From JAGHAJ01 sp964559865 [NCBI: uncultured Synergistota bacterium] (GTDB lineage Bacteria > Synergistota > JAGHAJ01): a DNA stretch of 40,622 nt. Below, in pieces: positions 1 through 8,110 of this stretch. Location: contig CAZLJD010000022.1 in the NCBI GenBank assembly GCA_964559865.1, forward strand, positions 1-40,622, written 5' to 3'. The notes beneath the pieces are model-generated. The model was not told the origin of the DNA, ran no database searches, and worked only from the letters and a program-made list of their open reading frames with translations. How positions within the stretch are numbered: position 1 is the first letter of the stretch; the number at the start of each line of letters is the position of its first letter. Made by a program: the position numbers and the translations under genes.

Positions 1-254
1 ACTGCATGAGTGTGAGGGTCAACAAAGCCGGGCAAAACTGCCCGGCCCTCCGCATCCACAACTTCCTTAAAATTCACTTCCTCATACTTGGACAGTATAT
101 CTGCTGTAGTTCCAACTTCAACTATATACCCATCACTCACAACAAAAGCCCCATCCCCTATTATACCGAGATCAGACATCTCCTCGGAAACCTTTGCCCT
201 TTTATACCTGTCTGCAACTGTGACGAGATAGGCGTGCTTAACCAGTAAATCCAT
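1..254 (-). CDS. hutI: imidazolonepropionase, N-terminal part (cut by window edge)
   Basis: Imidazolonepropionase hydrolyses 4-imidazolone-5-propionate to N-formimino-glutamate in histidine degradation. Only the first 84 residues lie in the window. They begin MDLLVKHAYLVTVAD and end in LPGFVDPHTHA at about residues 74-84, the metal-binding HxH motif of the amidohydrolase superfamily in the form typical of HutI. The ATG at 252-254 follows the ftcD stop codon after one base, so the two genes are probably translationally coupled. The gene is last in the visible part of the livK-like, hutU, ftcD, hutI operon. Identity rests on the HxH context and neighbours; another amidohydrolase is unlikely beside hutU and ftcD. 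Confidence 0.87.
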   Translation of the reverse strand, partial: MDLLVKHAYLVTVADRYKRAKVSEEMSDLGIIGDGAFVVSDGYIVEVGTTADILSKYEEVNFKEVVDAEGRAVLPGFVDPHTHA

Positions 255-255
255 G

Positions 256-1161
256 CTACCCTCCCATTTCAAGCAGCCTTAGTTCCAGTATCTGATTGTC
301 ATTGAAACCCTCTATTTGCATATAATACTTCGCACTGTCTATTATCGCATCCGCTGGTAGTAAGCCTATTATCTCCGTACCTATCACTTCTACACCCCAC
401 CGTCTTGCTTCCATTCTAACAACTTCGAGTATTCTATAAATTGGATTCTTCTTGTAATCCGTGATATTCATTGAAACCTGCACAATCCCTCTTTCCTTCA
501 ACTCCATACCACGTGCTTTTATACTACTAAACCCACCGCTACTGGCTCTTATAGCTTTTGCTATCTCCTTGGCTACTTTTACATTATCTGTACCAAGATT
601 TATGTTAAATGCAACAAGTGGTCTCCTCGCACCAACCACAGTAGCACCAGCAGTAGGATGCATCTTTGGTTCTCCTACATCTGGTTGCCTATCCGGCTTC
701 ACAATCTCATGCTTCAGCGTCTCATATTCTCCCTTTCTTATTACTTCAAGCCTCTTTCTTTCAGGTCTCAGAGCCGCCTCCTCATAGAAATAAACAGGTA
801 TTCCTAACTCCCTGTTTATCCTCTTCCCCAGCTCATGTGCAAGCTCAACGCACTCCTCCATGGTAATACCACTAACAGGTACAAATGGTATAACATCAGC
901 AGCACCTATCCTTGGATGCTCACCTCTGTGCTCTTCCATGTTTATGAGTTCTACTGCTTTTCTGACTGCATTGAATACTACATCTGCCATTGCCTCAGGA
1001 TCCCCTACAGCCGTGACTACCATTCTGTTGTGGTCAGGATCTGCAGAATAATCAAGCAGGTTTACACCATTCGCATTCTTAAACGGCTCAACTATTGCCT
1101 CTATTACTTCTTTACGTCTGCCTTCACTGAAGTTGGGAACGCATTCCACTAACCTTCTCAA
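256..1161 (-). CDS. ftcD: glutamate formimidoyltransferase (formiminotransferase domain only)
   Basis: This enzyme transfers the formimino group of N-formimino-glutamate to tetrahydrofolate, releasing glutamate. The 301-residue product has the FtcD N-terminal signature CVPNFSEGRR near the start and the later motif HPRIGAADVIPFVPV. Its length matches a stand-alone formiminotransferase rather than the roughly 540-residue vertebrate FTCD fused to cyclodeaminase, so a separate cyclodeaminase is expected elsewhere. The start is TTG, preceded by AGGGGGT at good spacing. The gene lies 12 bases after hutU and one base before hutI. Its presence shows that histidine is degraded by the THF-linked branch and not by formimino-glutamate hydrolase or deiminase. 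Confidence 0.95.
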   Translation of the reverse strand: MRRLVECVPNFSEGRRKEVIEAIVEPFKNANGVNLLDYSADPDHNRMVVTAVGDPEAMADVVFNAVRKAVELINMEEHRGEHPRIGAADVIPFVPVSGITMEECVELAHELGKRINRELGIPVYFYEEAALRPERKRLEVIRKGEYETLKHEIVKPDRQPDVGEPKMHPTAGATVVGARRPLVAFNINLGTDNVKVAKEIAKAIRASSGGFSSIKARGMELKERGIVQVSMNITDYKKNPIYRILEVVRMEARRWGVEVIGTEIIGLLPADAIIDSAKYYMQIEGFNDNQILELRLLEMGG

Positions 1162-1173
1162 CGCAAATACCCC

Positions 1174-3186
1174 CTATGATTGTTTTTTCATATATGTATC
1201 CACCACATCATCTACAAGTTCATCGTCAGCCAAATGTGGCATGGTTATATGTCCCTTCCCCTGCATCTTTTCATTCCACTCGTTGCTCACTTGCATAGCG
1301 TTTTCATTTCTCGCCCATGATCTTCTTGAAACACCTACCATTACATCCCAATCCATTGCCTTCCTTATAACTTCATCTTTATACTCGCTACCATCCAGCA
1401 CTAAACCAAAACCACCATTTATCGCCTTACCTATTCCAACACCTCCTCCGTTACTCAAGACAACCATGGTCATTCCCCTTGCAATATTACCGCCAAAACA
1501 ATGAACAGCCATATCTGCCATAACATTGCTTCCATCTTTGATGTTTGCAGTCTCTCTGAACGGTGAATCAGTGCCACCTGTATCGTGATGATCCCTACCA
1601 AGCATTATAGGTCCAACCTCACCCCGCCTCACCATTTCATTAAACTTCAATGCTATCTTCACTCTCGTCTCTGCATCAGCATACAGTATTCTCGCTTCGG
1701 TGCCAACAACAAGATCATTCTTCTCAGCATCTTTTATCCAGTGATAGTTATCCCTATCCTGTGCACGCCTATTGGGATCTATGCAAGACATAGCCGCCAA
1801 ATCCGTCTTCACAAGGTCTTCATGCTTTCTGCTCAGACACACCCATCTGAATGGACCATATCCATAGTCAAAACACAGCGGCCCCATTATATTCTCCACA
1901 TAGGACGGAAAGATAAACCCTTCACTCACATCTTTACCATTCTTGGCTATCTCTTTAACACCAGCATCAAATACTGCTTTCATAAAACTGTTACCGTAAT
2001 CCCAGAAGTGACCTCCTCTACTTACAAGCTCTTTTAAAAGCTCAAAGTGCCTTCTCAAACTTATGTTGACATCTTCCTTAAAACTATCTCTATCATCCCT
2101 TAAAAGTCTCCTACCCTCTTCAAAACTTAGACCCTGCGGTGTATAACCACCATCATATACTGCATGACACGATGTCTGATCAGACAACAACTCCACATTT
2201 ATGCCTTTATCAACAAGGTATTCAAGCAGGTCAACAACATTGCCATAATAGGCTATAGATCTCGCCAATCCCTTCTCCTTATAATCCATCGCCATACTCA
2301 CAGCTCTTTCCACATCTTCTACCACATCACTTACCCAACCTTGACTGTGCCTCGTCTCAATCCGTGAGTAGTCCACCTCCGCTATAATGCCAACTCCACC
2401 TGCTATCTCTATTGCCTTTGCTTGTGCACCGCTCATACCCCCAAGACCAGAACTTACAAATATATGCCCTTTAAGGTCTTTATCTTCAGGTATACCGAGG
2501 AATAATCTTCCAGCATTCAAGAGCGTTATGTATGTCCCATGTACTATTCCCTGCGGACCTATATACATCCAACCACCGGCCGTCATCTGCCCATAATTGG
2601 CAACGCCCATCGCTGCAGCTTTTGCCCAATCATCCGGGTTATCAAACATGCCAACCATCATAGAGTTTGTGTTTATCACTCTCGGCGCTTCTTTTCTTGA
2701 AGGAAATAGTCCCAAAGGGTGTCCCGACATGACAACAAGTGTTTGTTCCTCGGTCATATTCTCCAGGTACATCTTAACCAGTCTGTACTGCATCCAATTT
2801 TGAAACACCTGTCCAGTCTCTCCATAAGTTACAAGTTCATACGGATAGAGGGCTACATCAAAGTCAAGGTTATTGTCTATCATAACCTGCAGAGCCCTTG
2901 CTTCCAATATTCCCTTGTATTGATCTATAGGCTTACCCCATATCCTACCTTCAGGTCTGTATCTGTAGCCATATATTCTACCCCTTGTTACAAGCTCCTC
3001 AATAAATTCAGGTGCTAACTTTTCGTGCAAGCTCTTCGGTACATACCTCAAAGCGTTTTTCAGTGCAACAGCCGCTTCTCTACGAGTCAAATTAAATCCT
3101 CTTGAAGGTGCACGTCTTATACCCTCTTCGAACTTAGGTTCTGGCGGTAATTCCTCCGGAAGTGTAAATCTCTTCACATCTGACAT
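1174..3186 (-). CDS. hutU: urocanate hydratase, long form
   Basis: Urocanase adds water to urocanate to give 4-imidazolone-5-propionate, using tightly bound NAD+ as an electrophile. The 670-residue protein is much longer than the roughly 550-residue HutU of Bacillus or Pseudomonas and resembles the long type that also includes animal UROC1. Family motifs are YGQMTAGGWMYIGPQGIVHG, the NAD-binding SSGLGGMSGAQAKA, SDQTSCH, YGPFRWVCLS (with the conserved cysteine near the active site) and RDHHDTGGTDSPFRE. The ATG is preceded by AGGGGGA. It lies between the binding-protein gene and ftcD in one operon. No hutH is visible, so histidine ammonia-lyase must be encoded outside the window. Confidence 0.97.
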   Translation of the reverse strand: MSDVKRFTLPEELPPEPKFEEGIRRAPSRGFNLTRREAAVALKNALRYVPKSLHEKLAPEFIEELVTRGRIYGYRYRPEGRIWGKPIDQYKGILEARALQVMIDNNLDFDVALYPYELVTYGETGQVFQNWMQYRLVKMYLENMTEEQTLVVMSGHPLGLFPSRKEAPRVINTNSMMVGMFDNPDDWAKAAAMGVANYGQMTAGGWMYIGPQGIVHGTYITLLNAGRLFLGIPEDKDLKGHIFVSSGLGGMSGAQAKAIEIAGGVGIIAEVDYSRIETRHSQGWVSDVVEDVERAVSMAMDYKEKGLARSIAYYGNVVDLLEYLVDKGINVELLSDQTSCHAVYDGGYTPQGLSFEEGRRLLRDDRDSFKEDVNISLRRHFELLKELVSRGGHFWDYGNSFMKAVFDAGVKEIAKNGKDVSEGFIFPSYVENIMGPLCFDYGYGPFRWVCLSRKHEDLVKTDLAAMSCIDPNRRAQDRDNYHWIKDAEKNDLVVGTEARILYADAETRVKIALKFNEMVRRGEVGPIMLGRDHHDTGGTDSPFRETANIKDGSNVMADMAVHCFGGNIARGMTMVVLSNGGGVGIGKAINGGFGLVLDGSEYKDEVIRKAMDWDVMVGVSRRSWARNENAMQVSNEWNEKMQGKGHITMPHLADDELVDDVVDTYMKKQS

Positions 3187-3214
3187 AATCTATTCCCCCT
3201 AATTCAAGAAGATA

Positions 3215-3233
3215 GGGGCACGAAAAGTGCCCC
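3215..3233 (-). terminator. hairpin between binding-protein gene and hutU
   Basis: A perfect 7-bp GC-rich stem (GGGGCAC/GTGCCCC) with a 5-base loop lies between the stop of the livK-like gene and the hutU start. On the minus strand it is followed by TATCTTCTTG, only a weak U-tract. It is therefore more likely a partial terminator or an mRNA-stabilising 3' hairpin for the abundant binding protein than a full stop. This arrangement is common where the first gene of an operon must be made in excess. Confidence 0.5.
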
Positions 3234-3250
3234 ATGTAAACATTAAAGCC

Positions 3251-4408
3251 TCACTTAGAAGGAGGTGTTATGATATCTGGATCTTCAATTTCACCAAAAT
3301 AGTGGAATTTGCCATTTTTGACGATCTGTACCTGTATCGGCTTCTCGACCTCTCCAAGACTATTGAAGCCTTTTATCTTGCCAGTCACACCATCAAAGTC
3401 CTTTATACCAGCAATACCATTCCTTACAGCCTTACGGTCCGTCCCAACTTTCTTTATAACCATTGCCATCATGTAAACAGCATCAAATGCAGAAGCACCA
3501 ACCATATCTGGCTCTGCATTATACTTGGAGCGATAGTTTGCAATAAACTCCTGAACGATGGGCCTATTGCTATCCCTATTGAGGTCTGTGGTGATTATAA
3601 CCCCATTTGCAGCCTTACCCGCTATCTTCAAAAACATAGGTGAATCAAATCCCTCTTGTCCAACCAACTTTGCCTTAAGCCCCAACGCCTTTGCCTGGCG
3701 AGCTACTAAAGCACCTTCCGAGTAGTAACCTGTTGAATACACGACATCTGGTTTGTACTGTTTGACTTTCGTTAGCACAGGACTAAAGTCCTTCTCTCCA
3801 AGAGCAAATGTGAGGTTTGCCACTATCTCAGCACCAAGCTTCTTTGCCTCATCCACAAATCCCTTAGCCAAAGCCCTGCCAAAGTCATTATCCATGGTAA
3901 GGACTGCTATCTTCTTGGCTTTGAGCAGTTTAGCTGCAACATAGCCACCACCTTTACCTTCGACAGAGGCAAGGAACCCAAGTCTAAATATGTAATTTCC
4001 AGCTTTGGTAATGTCAGGGTGTGTAGCGTAAGCTGCTATCATAGGAACACCAAACCTCTGGTATATGGGTGCAGCAGCTCTCGTTGGTGTGCTGTAAGAA
4101 CCGCTAACCACACCAACCACCTTGTCTTCCTCTATGAGCTTATGCGCAATAGCAACTGCATCCTTCGAACTCACCCTGTCATCGTAAACTATAAGCTCCA
4201 CCTTCTTGCCATTAATGCCTCCACTATTGTTAATCTTCTCGATAGCAAGCAGTGCTGCACGCTTCGCACTTGCCCCATCAGCTGCAGCAAACCCTGTGAG
4301 TGGCGCAAAGAATCCTATCTTGATAGTTCCGGAGCCAAATGCCACCCCCATTGTAAATGCAGTTACAAGAGAGACTACTACAAGAAACACCAAAAACTTT
4401 CTACCCAC
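3251..4408 (-). CDS. LivK-type periplasmic amino-acid binding protein of an ABC transporter
   Basis: This is a type 1 substrate-binding protein of the Leu/Ile/Val-binding family (Peripla_BP_6). The predicted start is the GTG at 4406-4408, placed by AAAGGAGGG just upstream, giving 385 residues. The N-terminus is a signal peptide: a short basic start, the hydrophobic stretch FLVFLVVVSLVTAF, then a small-residue region before TIKIGFFAPLTG. No lipobox cysteine is seen, so the protein is probably free in the periplasm. No permease or ATPase gene is adjacent. As first gene of the hut operon it probably binds histidine, urocanate or another amino acid; the ligand cannot be read from sequence. An in-frame extension upstream of the GTG lies across the promoter and is not considered coding. 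Confidence 0.88.
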   Translation of the reverse strand: MGRKFLVFLVVVSLVTAFTMGVAFGSGTIKIGFFAPLTGFAAADGASAKRAALLAIEKINNSGGINGKKVELIVYDDRVSSKDAVAIAHKLIEEDKVVGVVSGSYSTPTRAAAPIYQRFGVPMIAAYATHPDITKAGNYIFRLGFLASVEGKGGGYVAAKLLKAKKIAVLTMDNDFGRALAKGFVDEAKKLGAEIVANLTFALGEKDFSPVLTKVKQYKPDVVYSTGYYSEGALVARQAKALGLKAKLVGQEGFDSPMFLKIAGKAANGVIITTDLNRDSNRPIVQEFIANYRSKYNAEPDMVGASAFDAVYMMAMVIKKVGTDRKAVRNGIAGIKDFDGVTGKIKGFNSLGEVEKPIQVQIVKNGKFHYFGEIEDPDIITPPSK

Positions 4409-4445
4409 TAAAATCCCTCCTTTTTGTATAATTTTTTCTATATCT

Positions 4446-4474
4446 ATTCTACCACTTGAACTACAAATTCTCAA
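4446..4474 (-). promoter_or_regulatory. promoter of the hut operon
   Basis: On the minus strand TTGAGA and TAGAAT are separated by exactly 17 bases, about 40 bases before the GTG of the binding-protein gene. This is a good sigma-70 type match and supports the GTG start over the longer open frame, which would run through the promoter. Confidence 0.65.
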
Positions 4475-4656
4475 TATCACTAAAACAACAACATTAAAGT
4501 GATATATTTTAACTATATAAAACAAGTACCTCAAGGCACATTCTCACACAACACTTCTCTACAGGAAATAACGCTATGAGTCTTTATACAAGTTCCAACT
4601 AATTCCACACCACCTCCCTCTGCAAGCTCCCAGAGTCCAAAAGAGATGACAACAAG

Positions 4657-4665
4657 TGGTATAAT
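4657..4665 (+). promoter_or_regulatory. extended -10 promoter for uvrC
   Basis: TGGTATAAT is a perfect -10 hexamer with the TGn extension, about 43 bases before the uvrC ATG. No good -35 element is seen at 16-18 bases, as expected for extended -10 promoters. The rest of the 299-base divergent intergenic region between the hut operon and uvrC holds nothing else I can support. Confidence 0.55.
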
Positions 4666-4707
4666 AGACGGTGTACTCTCAAAAAGGGGTGGATATCTGC
4701 AAAAACT

Positions 4708-6147
4708 ATGAAAGACAAGGTGCTATCAAAAAAACTTGAAAAGCTCCCGGAGTTACCGGGAGTCTACATAATGAGAAACACAGAAAAAGAAGTTATATAC
4801 ATCGGTAAGGCAAGAAATATCAAAAAGAGGGTAAGCTCGTACTTCGTAAAGCATGCAAATCTCTCCACAAAGCTGCAAAAGCTTACACAAGAAGTTACAG
4901 ACATTGAATACAAGGTCGTACGTTCAGAAAGCGAAGCACTAATATTGGAAGCCGCTCTCATAAGGCACCACAAACCCAAGTACAACACACTCTTAAAATA
5001 TGGAATAAGGTATCCTTATATCAGAATAACGGTAGAGGAGCCATTCCCAAGAATAATCATAACAAGGGTAAAATCTAATCCCAAAAGCCTATATTTTGGT
5101 CCTTACTCGAGTGTCAAGAAAATGAGACAAATGCTAAAGGTTATACAGAGATTCTTTCCTTTAAGGAGTTGTAGTATAAAGCTAAAGGAGGGCGAGCAGA
5201 AGCGGAAAAGACCCTGTTTGGACTTCTATCTCGGCAGGTGCCCAGCACCCTGTACAGGCAACATCTCTCAGGAGGAGTATATGAAAACAGTAGAAGAATT
5301 GATTATGTTTCTGAAAGGTGAGAGAAGGGAGCTTCTGGAAAGGCTCAGAGAGCAGATGCACAAATACGCAAAAGAGTTGAAATTTGAGGAAGCTGCCTAT
5401 ATAAGAGATAAGATTAATGCCGTAGCGTCCACCCCTTCTACCCATAAAATACTGGAAAAGAAAGACAATTCACAGGAGGAGATGGAAGAGCTGCGCCACA
5501 TACTTAAGCTGAATAGAACACCAGAGTTCATAGAAGGCATAGACATATCAAACCTATTTGGTAGCGAAGCCGTGGGGTCCGTCGTTACATTTAGAATGGC
5601 GAAACCTTACAAAAGAGGATACAGACGGTACAAGATAAAGTCCGTGGAAGGCATAGATGACTACAGTATGATAAAAGAGATAGTATATAGGAGATATAGT
5701 AGGATTTTAAAAGAAGGAGAAATACTACCAGACTTGATCCTAATAGATGGAGGCAGAGGACAATTGTCATCTGCTTTAGAATCACTGAACAAACTGAACT
5801 TAGATCTAAGCATTATATCTATTGCAAAAAAGGAAGAACTGATCTTCACACCCCATTCGAGTGAACCTATACAACTACCTAAGGATTCACATGCACTCCA
5901 CTTGCTACAAAGGGTAAGAGACGAAGCACACAGGTTTGCAATAAGCTACCACAGAAGGTTAAGGGACAAAAAGATAAGGAAATCCGCACTGGATACAATA
6001 GAAGGGATAGGCAAAAAGAGAAAAGAAGCCTTGCTCCTATACTTTGGTTCCATTTCGAGGATAAAAGGCGCATCTATTGAAGAGATCGCACAGGTAGAAG
6101 GAATTGGAAAAGAACTGGCTAAAAGAATAAAGGAGACACTGAGGTAG
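4708..6147 (+). CDS. uvrC: excinuclease ABC subunit C, shortened form
   Basis: UvrC makes both incisions in nucleotide excision repair. Domains in order: GIY-YIG nuclease (GVY at about 18, YIG at 31-33), a cysteine cluster at about 155-182 (C155, C170, C178, C182), a UVR coiled coil at about 201-236, the RNase H-like nuclease with triad D279, D347 and H408 (GIDIS, LILIDGG, RDEAHRF), and tandem helix-hairpin-helix at about 428-479. At 479 residues it is well below the usual 560-620. The missing part is the region normally between the UVR and catalytic RNase H domains; only about 25-35 linker residues remain. All catalytic residues are present, so it looks functional. The ATG has only a distant AGGGG upstream. 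The gene is alone on the plus strand, convergent with mmdB. Confidence 0.95.
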   Translation: MKDKVLSKKLEKLPELPGVYIMRNTEKEVIYIGKARNIKKRVSSYFVKHANLSTKLQKLTQEVTDIEYKVVRSESEALILEAALIRHHKPKYNTLLKYGIRYPYIRITVEEPFPRIIITRVKSNPKSLYFGPYSSVKKMRQMLKVIQRFFPLRSCSIKLKEGEQKRKRPCLDFYLGRCPAPCTGNISQEEYMKTVEELIMFLKGERRELLERLREQMHKYAKELKFEEAAYIRDKINAVASTPSTHKILEKKDNSQEEMEELRHILKLNRTPEFIEGIDISNLFGSEAVGSVVTFRMAKPYKRGYRRYKIKSVEGIDDYSMIKEIVYRRYSRILKEGEILPDLILIDGGRGQLSSALESLNKLNLDLSIISIAKKEELIFTPHSSEPIQLPKDSHALHLLQRVRDEAHRFAISYHRRLRDKKIRKSALDTIEGIGKKRKEALLLYFGSISRIKGASIEEIAQVEGIGKELAKRIKETLR

Positions 6148-6165
6148 AGACTTCTACCTCAGTGT
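6136..6165. terminator. hairpin shared by convergent uvrC and mmdB
   Basis: A perfect 13-bp stem (ACACTGAGGTAGA and its complement) with loop GACT. The uvrC stop codon (6145-6147) lies in the left arm and the mmdB stop codon (6159-6161, minus strand) in the right arm. A T-rich stretch (CTCCTTTATTCTTTT) follows on the minus strand, so termination of the mmd operon is more convincing than termination of uvrC, where AAAAG follows. Confidence 0.65.
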
Positions 6166-7277
6166 AAAAGTGTCAAGAACACACCTGCAGCTGTTGCCGT
6201 TCCTATAACTCCTGCAACATTTGGTCCCATTGCGTGCATCAACAAGAAATTTCCAGGGTCTTCTGCTTGTCCCATGCGCTGAACTACCCTTGCAGACATA
6301 GGTACAGCAGAAACTCCTGCAGCTCCTATCATCGGGTTTATTTTGTGCTTTAAAAAGAGGTTCAAAATGTGTGCAAACACCACGCCTCCAGCTGTACTAA
6401 ATATGAACGCTACTATACCGAGGCCCATTATCTCCAGGGTCCTCGTAGTCAAAAAGTGTTCAGCGTCCATTGTTCCGCCCACAGTAAGACCAAGGAATAT
6501 CGTAACAATATTTATAAGCTCATTCTGTGCTGTATTGGACAGCCTGTTAACCACACCAGACTCCCTCATCAGATTTCCAAGCATTAAGACCCCTATCAAA
6601 GGTATACTGGCAGGTAAGATTAATCCTGTAACACCAGCCGCAATTATAGGAAACATGATCCTCTCCAGTCTGGAAACCGGTCTGAGCTGCAACATCCTTA
6701 TCTTTCTCTGTCTCTTAGTAGTTAGAAGTTTTATTACAGGCGGCTGAATAAGAGGAACCAAAGACATATAAGTATATGCAGCCACAGCTATAGGACCAAG
6801 AATCTGAGGAGCCATCTTAACAGCAAGGTATATAGAGGTAGGCCCATCTGCCCCACCTATGATACCTATCGCTGATCCCTCTTTTATAGTAAAGCCTATG
6901 AGCACAGCACCCACCAACGCCACAAAAACTCCCAGCTGAGCAGCAGCACCAAGTATAAATGTTAAAGGATTTGCAAGTAATGGTCCAAAATCTGTCATAG
7001 CACCAACACCCATGAATATCAAAATGGGGTAAATCTCGTGTTGCGTTCCAAATAGGAGATAGTGTAAAAAGCCTTCATGCCCCATTAGGCCACCTAATGG
7101 TAAGTTTACTAACAGGCAACCCGCACCTATAGGAAGCAGCAGTAAGGGTTCCCACTTTTTATATATGGCAAACCACAGAAGCAATCCACCTACACCCAAC
7201 ATTACTACATTGCCGAAGGTAAGGTTAGCAAAGCCTGAGTTTTCAACCAAAGACAGTAGCCTGTGTGTTATTAGCAT
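6159..7277 (-). CDS. mmdB: sodium-pumping decarboxylase beta subunit (methylmalonyl-CoA decarboxylase)
   Basis: This is the integral membrane subunit of the biotin-dependent Na+ pumps (OadB/MmdB/GcdB family). It decarboxylates carboxybiotin and exports Na+. The protein has about nine hydrophobic segments and the family motifs [11 protein letters not shown] (with the conserved Asp of the Na+/proton path) and, near the C-terminus, [19 protein letters not shown] and [14 protein letters not shown] choose the ATG at 7275-7277 (372 residues) because GGGAGG lies at good spacing; a GTG nine bases upstream overlaps that site. It is the last gene of the mcm/mmd operon. Context decides methylmalonyl-CoA rather than oxaloacetate or glutaconyl-CoA as substrate of the complex. 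Confidence 0.93.
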   Translation of the reverse strand: MLITHRLLSLVENSGFANLTFGNVVMLGVGGLLLWFAIYKKWEPLLLLPIGAGCLLVNLPLGGLMGHEGFLHYLLFGTQHEIYPILIFMGVGAMTDFGPLLANPLTFILGAAAQLGVFVALVGAVLIGFTIKEGSAIGIIGGADGPTSIYLAVKMAPQILGPIAVAAYTYMSLVPLIQPPVIKLLTTKRQRKIRMLQLRPVSRLERIMFPIIAAGVTGLILPASIPLIGVLMLGNLMRESGVVNRLSNTAQNELINIVTIFLGLTVGGTMDAEHFLTTRTLEIMGLGIVAFIFSTAGGVVFAHILNLFLKHKINPMIGAAGVSAVPMSARVVQRMGQAEDPGNFLLMHAMGPNVAGVIGTATAAGVFLTLLH

Positions 7278-7293
7278 ACAGGGCACCTCCCTA

Positions 7294-7713
7294 CTAACCG
7301 ATGACTACCATGAGGTCACCTGTATTGACAGTTCCTCCAGTAGAAACTGCTACTTGCTTCACTGTGCCAGCAACTGGAGCAAGAATTTCATTCTCCATCT
7401 TCATAGCTTCTAATATCAACAGCAAATCTCCCTCTTTAACTCTGTCTCCCTCTTTCACAGAGACACTAAGTATCTTACCAGGCATAGGTGCTGAAACAAC
7501 AGTCCCACCTGCGGGTGCAGCCTTTGGAGTCTCAGAAGCGGGTTTAGAAGCCGATACCTTTTTCTCTTCCACCTTGGGCTCTGAAGCAGTTGCCTTAGGT
7601 TGAGGAGCACTTACAGGTGCAGAACTCACATCTTGACTAACAGGACTTCCTCCGATCTCTTCCACTTCAACCTCATAAGTTTTACCATTAACAGTAACCT
7701 TAAACTTTTTCAT
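7294..7713 (-). CDS. mmdC: biotin carboxyl carrier protein of the decarboxylase
   Basis: This small carrier moves the carboxyl group from the carboxyltransferase (MmdA) to the membrane subunit (MmdB). Its 139 residues comprise an N-terminal region similar to other decarboxylase carriers ([18 protein letters not shown]), a flexible Ala/Pro/Lys/Ser-rich linker at about 23-68, and a biotinyl domain with EAMKMEN, where K105 is the expected biotinylation site. AGGAGGT precedes the ATG. It lies between mmdD and mmdB, 16 bases from the predicted mmdB start. Confidence 0.93.
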   Translation of the reverse strand: MKKFKVTVNGKTYEVEVEEIGGSPVSQDVSSAPVSAPQPKATASEPKVEEKKVSASKPASETPKAAPAGGTVVSAPMPGKILSVSVKEGDRVKEGDLLLILEAMKMENEILAPVAGTVKQVAVSTGGTVNTGDLMVVIG

Positions 7714-7748
7714 ACCTTTTTACAACCTCCTTCTATAGCAATTCTCGG

Positions 7749-8099
7749 TTAATCCTCATCCATACCTACAGCTTCTCTTCTTGCTGTAAGTTTCCACATA
7801 CTAACACTCTTAGTAGGTAACACACGCTTTACTGTAAATGACTTTGGAAGGTAACCAAGGTAAGAAGATATTGCTCCCATAATGACAGCAACCACCTCTT
7901 CATCCTCTCCTTCCACTACAGTAGGAGCAGGAGCTTTCCGACCTTCGATCTCTACTATCTCTGGCTTTTTCTTCCTTTCTGCAAATACAAATCTGAAAGA
8001 GTACATAATCAATGCCAATATGCCAAGTATGATGAATACCAAGGCAAAATCGATAATCGAAACAATTATAGAACCTTCGACACCCGTCAACTGATGCAT
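7749..8099 (-). CDS. mmdD: decarboxylase delta/gamma-type membrane anchor subunit (OadG/MmdD family)
   Basis: The 116-residue protein has one N-terminal membrane segment (about residues 12-34, IDFALVFIILGILALIMYSF), a charged and Ala/Pro linker, and a short C-terminal domain (VAVIMGAISSYLG, then WKLTARREA). This is the layout of OadG/MmdD subunits, which hold the carboxyltransferase, biotin carrier and beta subunit together at the membrane. AAGGGGTGAT precedes the ATG. It lies directly after mmdA, the usual position. Sequence conservation in this family is low, so the call relies on architecture and context. Confidence 0.85.
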   Translation of the reverse strand: MHQLTGVEGSIIVSIIDFALVFIILGILALIMYSFRFVFAERKKKPEIVEIEGRKAPAPTVVEGEDEEVVAVIMGAISSYLGYLPKSFTVKRVLPTKSVSMWKLTARREAVGMDED

Positions 8100-8110
8100 C
8101 TAATCACCCC

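Noticed and set aside
4409-4534. N-terminal extension of the livK-like protein by 42 residues
   Set aside because: It runs through the promoter and ribosome-binding site and would spoil the signal peptide.
4531-4608. 25-codon frame on the minus strand (GTG start, reads MELVGTCIKTHS) between the hut promoter and uvrC
   Set aside because: It has a GGAGG nearby and the frame is open further upstream, but the spacing is short, no promoter or homologue is known to me and it ends just before the hut promoter. Not enough to call a gene.
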